A stretch of 9,029 nt of DNA from the NCBI GenBank assembly GCA_036166735.1, contig JAYZHG010000095.1, positions 1-9,029 of the forward strand. Reading direction: 5' to 3'. A program made the translations under genes and the position numbers. Below the pieces are notes generated by a model. The model was not told where the DNA came from. It ran no database searches and saw only the letters and a program-made list of their open reading frames with translations. Source of the stretch: JAPYTU01 sp036166735. Its GTDB lineage: Bacteria; Bacteroidota; Bacteroidia; Cytophagales; MED-G16. This document shows, piece after piece, positions 1 to 6,173 of the stretch; position 1 is the first letter of the stretch, and each line of letters starts with the position of its first letter.

Positions 1-144
1 ACTTAAAGCATCTCCATTAAATTCATCATGCCATAAACAATTTGGACATAAATCATCAGAAAGATCATCTCCAAAAGAAAAACCATCCAAATTATCATCT
101 TTACAGGCTAATAATAAAACAACAGAAAGTAATATCTTTTTCAT
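1..144 (-). CDS. Partial lipoprotein, probable GH16 beta-glucanase (N-terminus only)
   Basis: The first 48 codons of a minus-strand gene start at the ATG at 144-142 and run off the left edge. The protein begins MKKILLSVVLLLAC, a short lipoprotein signal peptide. Its lipobox is LLAC, with Cys14 as the lipidated residue and Lys-Asp-Asp following, so the mature protein should be membrane-anchored after export. A short acidic linker leads to LWHDEFNGDAL at residues 37-47. This resembles the opening strand of glycoside hydrolase family 16 enzymes, which typically read (L/V)VWSDEFNGxxLD just after the linker. In Bacteroidota such lipoproteins are often laminarinases acting on beta-1,3-glucans. The catalytic ExDxxE motif would lie outside the window, so the family call rests on the N-terminal motif alone. 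Another concanavalin-fold secreted protein is possible. That this is a real lipoprotein gene is more certain than its enzyme family. Confidence 0.6.
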   Translation of the reverse strand, partial: MKKILLSVVLLLACKDDNLDGFSFGDDLSDDLCPNCLWHDEFNGDALS

Positions 145-252
145 ATTTAAATACTTTATTATATCTATGAATAATTGATAAAACTAATTATTTTTGAGCG
201 AATTATTAAATAATGGATATTATCAATTTTTTATTCTCAAAATAATTTGAGA

Positions 253-326
253 GGGCCCATAGCTCAGTTGGTTAGAGCACCCGGCTCATAACCGGTAGGT
301 CCCAGGTTCAAGTCCTGGTGGGCCCA
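253..326 (+). tRNA. tRNA-Met (CAT anticodon; tRNA-Ile2 not excluded)
   Basis: A complete 74-base cloverleaf is visible. The acceptor stem is GGGCCCA (253-259) pairing with TGGGCCC (319-325), followed by discriminator A326. The D stem is GCTC/GAGC. The anticodon loop is CTCATAA (285-291) with CAT at 287-289, and the T arm is CCAGG-TTCAAGT-CCTGG (302-318). The 3' CCA is not encoded; CGAC follows A326. The outermost anticodon-stem pair is a C-T mismatch (280 and 296), while the other four pairs are G-C. The seven-base-pair acceptor stem with a normal first pair argues against initiator tRNA. Elongator Met is the default reading, but a CAT anticodon can also mark the lysidine-modified Ile2 tRNA, and the sequence alone does not settle this. 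The gene lies 53 bases upstream of gabD with no obvious terminator between them. Confidence 0.93.
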
Positions 327-379
327 CGACAAACCCTATTTCTAGCAAATAGAGATAAGCAATAGTATCACTTAAGTAT

Positions 380-1834
380 ATGAAAAAGATAAAAAATCCC
401 AATTTATTAAAAAATCAATTTTTTATTAATAATAAGTGGGTCAATTCTTTTTCTAATAAAAAATTTCCTGTTTATAATCCTTTAGATCAATCATTAATAG
501 ATCAAATTTCAGATTGTGGCGAACAAGAAACTAAAGATGCTATCCAAGCTGCCAATGACGCTTTTATATTATGGAAATCACATACTGCTAATGAAAGATC
601 AAATATTATTAAAAAATGGCATGATTTAATTCTTGAAAATAAGCATGATCTTGCTTCAATTATAACCTTGGAACAAGGCAAGACTTTAAAAGAATCTCTT
701 GGTGAAATTTTATATGGAGCCTCTTTTGTAGATTGGTTTGCTGAAGAAGGGAAAAGAATATATGGGGATACTATTCCTTCTCATGATTCAGATAAAAGAA
801 TCATAGTTTTAAAACAACCTATTGGTGTAGTTGCAGCTATTACTCCTTGGAATTTTCCTAATGCAATGATAACTCGCAAAGTGGCTCCAGCATTAGCTGC
901 GGGTTGTACTGTTGTAATAAAACCGGCTGAAGATACCCCTCTTTCAGCATTGGCACTTGCTGAACTTAGTAAGGAAGCTGGATTTCCGTCCGGTGTTTTT
1001 AATGTAATTACTACCAGTGATCCTGATAAAGTAGGAAAAATTTTAACCACATCACCTCAGGTAAAAAAAGTATCTTTTACTGGATCTTCTGAGGTGGGAA
1101 AGATTTTGATGAAACAGTCTGCTTCTACCGTAAAGAAACTCTCTATGGAGCTAGGAGGAAATGCTCCCTTTATAGTTTTTGATGATGCTGATATTGATTT
1201 GGCAGTTGAAGGAGCAATAATATCTAAATATAGAAACTCAGGTCAGACTTGTGTTTGTGCTAATAGAATTTATATCCAATCAGGAATTTACGATTTATTT
1301 GTTGAAAAATTCATTAAAGCTGTTCGTAAACAAAAAACAGGATCAGGATTTGATGAAAATGTTTCAATTGGTCCTTTAATTAATAAACAAGCACTTATTA
1401 AAGTAAAAAAACTATTAAAAGATGCGCAGAATAAAGGAGCTAAGATATTATTGGGAGGTAAAGAACATAAAAAAGGAAACAATTTTTTTGAACCTACCGT
1501 GGTCACTAATATTTCTAATGATATGTTAATTAGTTCAGAAGAAATTTTTGGTCCTATTGCTCCAATCTATTTATTTGAAGAAGAAGAAGAAGTTATTGAA
1601 CTTGCAAACGATACTTCTGCAGGACTCGCTGCCTATTTTTATGGAAAAGATAATAGTCAAATTTGGAGAATTGCAGAAGCTTTAGAATATGGTATGGTGG
1701 GAATAAATACCGGATTTATTTCAACTAATTTGGCTCCTTTTGGAGGTGTAAAAGAAAGTGGGTTTGGAAGGGAAGGATCAAAATATGGTATAGAAGAATA
1801 TCTAGTTTTAAAATATGTATGTATGCAAGTTTAA
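380..1834 (+). CDS. gabD: Succinate-semialdehyde dehydrogenase (NAD(P)+)
   Basis: A full-length (484 residues) aldehyde dehydrogenase of the GabD/ALDH5 group, which oxidises succinate semialdehyde to succinate in the cytoplasm, for example at the end of GABA breakdown. The fold motifs appear in order: PWNFP (156-160, oxyanion Asn158), KPAE (181-184, cofactor-binding Lys181), FTGSSEVG (233-240), MELGG (256-260, general base Glu257), GQTCVCANR (288-296, catalytic Cys291), EEIFGP (387-392) and PFGGVKESG (453-461). The CVC pair (Cys291/Cys293) matches the pair that forms a redox-switch disulfide in human SSADH. Arg166, Arg285 and Ser448 sit where the human enzyme binds the substrate carboxylate. 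The C-terminal GREGSKYGIEEYLVLKY is typical of GabD. The ATG at 380 is the first after an in-frame TAA at 356-358. The stop is immediately followed by the next gene's ATG, so the two are probably cotranscribed. A (GAA)5 run at 1577-1591 encodes five glutamates. A sister ALDH specificity such as glutarate semialdehyde remains possible. Confidence 0.92.
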   Translation: MKKIKNPNLLKNQFFINNKWVNSFSNKKFPVYNPLDQSLIDQISDCGEQETKDAIQAANDAFILWKSHTANERSNIIKKWHDLILENKHDLASIITLEQGKTLKESLGEILYGASFVDWFAEEGKRIYGDTIPSHDSDKRIIVLKQPIGVVAAITPWNFPNAMITRKVAPALAAGCTVVIKPAEDTPLSALALAELSKEAGFPSGVFNVITTSDPDKVGKILTTSPQVKKVSFTGSSEVGKILMKQSASTVKKLSMELGGNAPFIVFDDADIDLAVEGAIISKYRNSGQTCVCANRIYIQSGIYDLFVEKFIKAVRKQKTGSGFDENVSIGPLINKQALIKVKKLLKDAQNKGAKILLGGKEHKKGNNFFEPTVVTNISNDMLISSEEIFGPIAPIYLFEEEEEVIELANDTSAGLAAYFYGKDNSQIWRIAEALEYGMVGINTGFISTNLAPFGGVKESGFGREGSKYGIEEYLVLKYVCMQV

Positions 1835-4603
1835 ATGGTTTTAATTCAACACTTATGTTATAAATATTATTTGGGTAAATCAGAATTTATTTTTTACCTG
1901 TGCTTGATGTTTCCTATTATATTAATTTCTCAGCCTAGTTTAGAAACCTTAACAAAAAACATTCATTATAGGCAAATAGGTCCTTCACGCCAAGGAGGTC
2001 GTGTCGTATCTATTGCTGTATCTCAACAAAACCCTTTTACATTTTATATGGCTGGTGGTCCTGGTGGTGTATGGAAAACTGAAAATAATGGTAACACTTT
2101 TTATCCAATCTTTGATAATGAAAATATCTCTTCTATAGGTGATATTACCTTGGCTCCCTCCAATGATAATATTTTATGGGTAGGTACAGGTGAAGCTAAC
2201 CTTAGAAATAGTACCTATTATGGAAATGGAGTATATAAATCTTTAGATGCAGGTAAAACTTGGCAACATATGGGCTTAAATGAATCCCATCATATAGGTA
2301 GAGTACTTATCCATCCTAAATATCCAGATATTGTCTATGTAGCCGCTCAAGGACATTACTATTCTGAAAATCCAGAAAGAGGTATTTATAAAACGATAAA
2401 TGGAGGAAAAACATGGAAAAAGTCACTTGAAATAGAAATAAATGATCGACATATTGGAGCTACAGAAATAAAAATGGACAATAACAATCCAAATATATTA
2501 TATGCTGTAACCTATGATAGGTTACGAACTCCTTGGATGTTTAAAAATAATGGAGAAGGTAGCTCTATATATAAATCGTCTGATGGTGGAGAATCTTGGA
2601 AAAAATTGACTAATGGGTTACCTAGTGGAAAATTAGGTAAAATTGGAATTGATATCTATAATAAAAATCCTAATATACTTTATGCAAATATAGATAACGC
2701 AAACCCTAACCCTAATAACAATCGACCAGTTCTGCATGAAATATACCGAAGTGACGATGCTGGTGAATCTTGGTATAAAGTAAGTGCTGATGGAGAAAGT
2801 ATTGGTAATCGTTCTAATTATTATGGGCAAATTATAATAGACCCTAATGATCACCTACATATTTATGTCTTAAGTCCAATTGTTCATGAATCATTCGATG
2901 GAGGTAAAACTTGGGGACAATATATTCGCTATGGAGGAGATAATCATGTACTTTGGATAAACCCTAATGATTCTAGGCATATGATGATGGGTTATGATTA
3001 TGGTATGGCAATTACTCATGATCAAGGCAAAAATTGGTATCATCCAGATGAAATACCTATGGGACAATTTTATGCAATAGGGGTAGATATGGATTACCCA
3101 TATAATGTTTATGGAGGTACGCAAGATTTTGGTTCTTGGAAAGGTCCAAGTACAAAAAAAGGACGTTTTCCTATACGATTTGAAGATTGGGAACATATAA
3201 ATGGTGGTGATGGTTTTTATAACTTAGTAGATCCAGATGATAGTAGATGGCTGTATTCAAGTTCTCAATTTGGACATATTACTCGTATTGATCAAAAAAC
3301 AGGATCTAGAAAAACAATAGTTGACGATAGAAATGATGATTTTCGTTTTAATTGGAATACTCCATTATTAATTTCACCTCATAATTCTAAAACATTATAT
3401 GTAGGAGCGCAACTAGTATTACGTTCTATTAATCAAGGAGAAAGCTGGGAAAATATAAGCCCCGACTTAGCTGGTTTTGATATAGATAAAAAAGGTTTTG
3501 GCCCTTTTATATATGGTACACTTACAACTTTAGATGAATCCCCAATAGAAGAAGGCGTCATATGGACAGGTTCAGATAATGGAAACGTTCATATAACTCG
3601 AGATGGAGGAAAAATTTGGACCAAATTAAATAGCAACATTGTAGGAAATCCTGGTTATTGGGTTAGCCGAATAACTGCATCAAATCATATACCTGGCACT
3701 GCTTATGTGACTTATTCAGGATTACGAAGAGATGATTTTAGACCTTTTATTTTTAAAACAGAAGATTTTGGTAAAACCTGGGTTTCTCTCGTTTCAAACT
3801 TACCAAATGAATCTATAAATGTGATTAAAGAAGATTATAAGAATCCTAATCTCTTATTTTTAGGTACAGATAAAGCGGTCTATACAAGTTTAAATAATGG
3901 TAATAGTTGGATAAAACTTAAAAATAATATGCCGACAATTCCTATACATGATTTAGTTATTCATCCTAGAGAAAATGATTTAGTAGTAGGAACACATGGC
4001 CGCAGTATTTACATAGCAGATATTTCCCCTCTTCAAGAATTAACAGATGAAATTTTAGAAAAAGATGTTTATCTATTTGATATTGAGCCTAAAATACAAT
4101 GGAGAATGGTTAGTCAGCCTGCTGTAAGTGCTCAAAATTTTGTGGGTGAAAATGAACCAGCTGGTATTACAATTAATTATTATTTAAAGGAAAAGGTAGT
4201 TGTAAATAAAATAAAACTAACCATATATGACGGAGAAGAAGTAATAGATGAACTTTTAGGTACAAATAAGATAGGTATAAATAGTATACAGTGGGGAATG
4301 ACAAAACGTAAATATAGAACTTCTGAAGAAAAGATTGAATGGGAAAAAGAGCAAAAACTTATTAAAGAAGAGCCAGAGTTTTTCGATTATTATGATGCTG
4401 TAGAAATATTTCCTTTACCCAATGAAGAAGTAGATAAATATGGACGTTCTTTACGAACTCGTGTACATCCTTTACCAGGCAATACCCATCAAGATTATAA
4501 ATATTATAAAGTACCACCTGGTGATTATAAAATCGTACTTACAATAGACGAAATAAGTCAAAGTAAAAATATTTCTATTCTAAAAGACCAATGGTACAAA
4601 TAG
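1835..4603 (+). CDS. Secreted Asp-box (BNR/sortilin VPS10-like) beta-propeller protein
   Basis: A large exported protein (922 residues). An N-terminal hydrophobic stretch at residues 18-32, preceded by Lys15, looks like a signal peptide; no lipobox is seen. Eleven Asp-box motifs (pattern SxDxGxxW) start near residues 82, 136, 187, 248, 306, 353, 394, 531, 588, 642 and 685, for example SLDAGKTW and SSDGGESW. They mark the beta-hairpins of one or two propellers. The opening RQIGPSRQGGR and the GGVWKTENNG segment are typical of the bacterial 'VPS10/sortilin-like glycosyl hydrolase' annotation group. After about residue 740 comes a beta-rich C-terminal part ending in PPGDYKIVLTID, also usual for this family. 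The family has no proven general activity, so 'glycosyl hydrolase' in database names should not be trusted. The ATG directly abuts the gabD stop in the same frame. A TTG at 1871 (residue 13) would give a shorter signal peptide and is an alternative start. A surface-exposed or periplasmic location is inferred. Confidence 0.85.
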   Translation: MVLIQHLCYKYYLGKSEFIFYLCLMFPIILISQPSLETLTKNIHYRQIGPSRQGGRVVSIAVSQQNPFTFYMAGGPGGVWKTENNGNTFYPIFDNENISSIGDITLAPSNDNILWVGTGEANLRNSTYYGNGVYKSLDAGKTWQHMGLNESHHIGRVLIHPKYPDIVYVAAQGHYYSENPERGIYKTINGGKTWKKSLEIEINDRHIGATEIKMDNNNPNILYAVTYDRLRTPWMFKNNGEGSSIYKSSDGGESWKKLTNGLPSGKLGKIGIDIYNKNPNILYANIDNANPNPNNNRPVLHEIYRSDDAGESWYKVSADGESIGNRSNYYGQIIIDPNDHLHIYVLSPIVHESFDGGKTWGQYIRYGGDNHVLWINPNDSRHMMMGYDYGMAITHDQGKNWYHPDEIPMGQFYAIGVDMDYPYNVYGGTQDFGSWKGPSTKKGRFPIRFEDWEHINGGDGFYNLVDPDDSRWLYSSSQFGHITRIDQKTGSRKTIVDDRNDDFRFNWNTPLLISPHNSKTLYVGAQLVLRSINQGESWENISPDLAGFDIDKKGFGPFIYGTLTTLDESPIEEGVIWTGSDNGNVHITRDGGKIWTKLNSNIVGNPGYWVSRITASNHIPGTAYVTYSGLRRDDFRPFIFKTEDFGKTWVSLVSNLPNESINVIKEDYKNPNLLFLGTDKAVYTSLNNGNSWIKLKNNMPTIPIHDLVIHPRENDLVVGTHGRSIYIADISPLQELTDEILEKDVYLFDIEPKIQWRMVSQPAVSAQNFVGENEPAGITINYYLKEKVVVNKIKLTIYDGEEVIDELLGTNKIGINSIQWGMTKRKYRTSEEKIEWEKEQKLIKEEPEFFDYYDAVEIFPLPNEEVDKYGRSLRTRVHPLPGNTHQDYKYYKVPPGDYKIVLTIDEISQSKNISILKDQWYK

Positions 4604-4610
4604 ATAAACA

Positions 4611-5597
4611 ATGAGTAAAATATACCAAACTATTATTTTTGGCTTAGCTATTTCTATAATCACATTTTCATGCAATAACGATGATAATGAAAATTTATCT
4701 CAAGAAAATAATACTACTCTACCAAATAGCATTATATTTAAAAATATTCCTTCTGGAACATTTTTGATGGGAGGAACAACTATTCATAATGATGCACCAA
4801 TAGTTAGCGTTACTTTATCTGCTTTTCAAATTTCTCAAAAAGAAATTACTAATAATGAATACATTGATTTTTTAAACTCTGCTTATTCAAATAATTGGTT
4901 AACTGTTTCTGCTAAACAAGTAAATGATCCATGTGGGTCATACACTGAAAATATGGTTATTGGTAAAGGAAATGCACCAAATGCAGGAGAAGTCTTCTTA
5001 CAATTAGGAGAATCAGGAGGATGTACTAGTAATGGAGAAGAAGAACATATAAATAATAAAAGTTGGATATCATTCAACACTTCAAATAACACTTTTGAAC
5101 TATTAGATGCATCAAAAGCAGATTGGCCCGTTAATTGGATTAAATGGTATGGTGCTTATGCTTTTGTTCAATATTATAATGTTAGTCTTCCAACAGAAGC
5201 ACAATGGGAATATTCTGCTAGAGGTGGACAACAATTAAAATACCCTACAGATGATGGAACACTTTCTTTAAGTAAAGCAAATTACAATGGAGAAACGCCT
5301 GGTATTTATAATCCAGATGGACATTCTTTTGCTGTAGGATCTTATAATCCAAATCCATATGGATTATTTGATATGGGGGGAAATGTGTGGGAATGGTGTC
5401 AAGATTATTATAGCAATTCTTTTTATTCAGATAATGTTATAGACCCAATGAATACAATAGCTGGAATTAACTCAAAAAGAGTAAGAAGAGGAGGATCTTG
5501 GAATTATCATTCTGCTACATTATTAACATATGCTCGAGCGTCTGACTTTGAAAATAGAGGAAATAATCATTTTGGATTTAGAATTGTTAAAAATTAA
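4611..5597 (+). CDS. Lipoprotein with SUMF1/FGE-like domain lacking the catalytic cysteines
   Basis: A 328-residue protein. The signal peptide ends in the lipobox TFSC (Cys21), followed by an Asn/Asp-rich linker, so it should be a lipoprotein. The formylglycine-generating-enzyme (FGE/SUMF1) fold is clear: IPSGTFLMGG (46-55), QKEITNNEY (76-84), LPTEAQWEYSARGG (193-206), NPYGLFDMGGNVWEW (248-262), RVRRGGSW (290-297) and a final FGFRIV (321-326). In true FGE two copper-binding cysteines follow the GGS motif. Here the first position is Tyr299 (GGSWNYH) and no cysteine occurs anywhere after Cys263, so oxidation of sulfatase cysteines is not expected. The domain more likely binds a ligand or plays a structural role, as in the gliding-motility lipoproteins GldJ and GldK, although this protein is shorter. 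An insertion around residues 105-165 carries Cys108 and Cys138, which could form a disulfide. The start is the first ATG after an in-frame TAA at 4605-4607, seven bases after the preceding gene, so cotranscription is likely. Confidence 0.85.
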   Translation: MSKIYQTIIFGLAISIITFSCNNDDNENLSQENNTTLPNSIIFKNIPSGTFLMGGTTIHNDAPIVSVTLSAFQISQKEITNNEYIDFLNSAYSNNWLTVSAKQVNDPCGSYTENMVIGKGNAPNAGEVFLQLGESGGCTSNGEEEHINNKSWISFNTSNNTFELLDASKADWPVNWIKWYGAYAFVQYYNVSLPTEAQWEYSARGGQQLKYPTDDGTLSLSKANYNGETPGIYNPDGHSFAVGSYNPNPYGLFDMGGNVWEWCQDYYSNSFYSDNVIDPMNTIAGINSKRVRRGGSWNYHSATLLTYARASDFENRGNNHFGFRIVKN

Positions 5598-5601
5598 TTG
5601 T

Positions 5602-5625
5602 AAAAAATATATAAACCATTTATAT
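5602..5625 (-). terminator. Probable intrinsic terminator of the cupin gene, between convergent genes
   Basis: A perfect 7-base-pair inverted repeat, ATATAAA (5609-5615) and TTTATAT (5619-5625), encloses a three-base loop. Read on the minus strand the hairpin is followed, after one base, by six T (complement of 5602-5607), the layout of an intrinsic terminator. It overlaps the cupin stop codon (5622-5620) and lies just after the SUMF1-like gene. The stem contains only A-T pairs, so it would be weak. On the plus strand there is only a short, interrupted T-rich tail, so termination in that direction is less convincing. Confidence 0.4.
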
Positions 5626-5985
5626 CCTTTCATAATTATCCACAGTCAAATCACTTTTGACTTCACCAGTATGTTTAGTATTACTAGGTTCAAACAATAA
5701 TAACCAAACTTCTTCTTCAGCTATTGGTTTATGTTCAATTCCTTTTGGAACAACTAACATTTCACCTTCATTCAATTCAATAATTTTATTAGAAAATTTA
5801 ACCTTTAAAGTTCCTTTAACTATAAAAAATAGTTCATCTTCATTTTTATGAGTATGCCAAACAAATTCTCCTTTAACTTTAGCAAGTTTAATATCTTGTC
5901 CATTTAATTCAGCTATTATTTTGGGACTCCAATGATCTTTAAATAAATCAAATTTATCACCAATATTTATTTTTCTGATTTTCAT
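5620..5985 (-). CDS. Small single-domain cupin protein
   Basis: A 121-residue cytoplasmic protein with one cupin barrel. Motif 1 is HTHKNEDELFFIVKG at residues 44-58, giving metal ligands His44, His46 and Glu51. Motif 2 is GEMLVVPKGIEHKP at residues 74-87, giving His85. All four canonical metal-binding residues are present, so it probably binds a divalent metal ion. This is the short 'cupin_2' type, similar to stand-alone proteins often annotated as mannose-6-phosphate isomerase-like. The family is functionally diverse (isomerases, dioxygenases, ligand sensors) and the substrate cannot be inferred. It is transcribed alone, convergent to the SUMF1-like gene and divergent from the GcvT-like gene. 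There is no signal peptide. The start is the ATG complementary to 5983-5985, which gives a full-length domain. Confidence 0.88.
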   Translation of the reverse strand: MKIRKINIGDKFDLFKDHWSPKIIAELNGQDIKLAKVKGEFVWHTHKNEDELFFIVKGTLKVKFSNKIIELNEGEMLVVPKGIEHKPIAEEEVWLLLFEPSNTKHTGEVKSDLTVDNYERI

Positions 5986-6031
5986 TAATTTAGATTTTAA
6001 AGAAAAATTTAAGAATCTAATATAAATCTAT

Positions 6032-6039
6032 CAAAACTA
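6032..6039 (-). promoter_or_regulatory. Candidate -7 promoter element for the cupin gene
   Basis: On the minus strand 6039-6032 reads TAGTTTTG, an exact match to the Bacteroidota -7 consensus TAnnTTTG, about 47 bases upstream of the cupin start codon. No TTG is found 17-23 bases further upstream (around 6057-6065), so the -33 half is missing or degenerate and the call is tentative. It would overlap the divergent promoter at 6052-6081. Confidence 0.4.
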
Positions 6040-6051
6040 GAAAGAAAGAAT

Positions 6052-6081
6052 TTGGAGAAGTAAGAATAAAATTTATCTTTG
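6052..6081 (+). promoter_or_regulatory. Bacteroidota-type promoter of the GcvT-like/FAD oxidoreductase operon
   Basis: TTG at 6052-6054 and TATCTTTG at 6074-6081 are separated by exactly 19 bases. This matches both halves and the preferred spacing of the primary sigma factor promoter known from Bacteroides and Flavobacterium (-33 TTG, -7 TAnnTTTG). Transcription should start within a few bases after 6085, leaving a leader of about 85 bases before the start codon at 6174. It is the best promoter match in the window and the main nucleotide-level support for the phylum assignment. Confidence 0.7.
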
Positions 6082-6173
6082 ACCATGAAAAAATTTAGAC
6101 CACATTGTTTTCTATTTTTAGACATTGATAATACCTATATATTTTAACTTGATTTTTCTATTACAAATTAACT

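Noticed and set aside
179..186. Minus-strand TAGTTTTA, one mismatch from the TAnnTTTG box, upstream of the partial lipoprotein gene.
   Set aside because: The last base of the box is wrong and no TTG lies at the right distance.
194..223. TTGAGC, 18 bases, TATTAT upstream of the tRNA, resembling an E. coli-type promoter.
   Set aside because: Bacteroidota use a different -7 consensus, and such boxes arise by chance in AT-rich DNA; position is plausible but support is too thin to list.
336..352. Inverted repeat CTATTT/AAATAG between the tRNA and gabD as a terminator.
   Set aside because: Only six mostly A-T pairs and no T-run on either side, so termination is unlikely.
1577..1591. (GAA)5 run in gabD as a phase-variable repeat.
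   Set aside because: Units of three bases do not shift the frame; it simply encodes five glutamates in a surface-like segment.
2701..2716. Telomere-like CCCTAACCCTAA string inside the Asp-box gene.
   Set aside because: Only about two units and fully explained as codons for an Asn-Pro-rich loop.
2633..3196. Minus-strand open frames of 73 and 101 codons inside the Asp-box gene.
   Set aside because: They lie opposite a strongly supported coding sequence, have no recognisable motif and an implausible Ile/Tyr-rich composition, as expected for antisense shadows.
4611..5597. Functional formylglycine-generating enzyme for sulfatase maturation.
   Set aside because: The copper-binding cysteines are absent and there is no sulfatase gene in the window.
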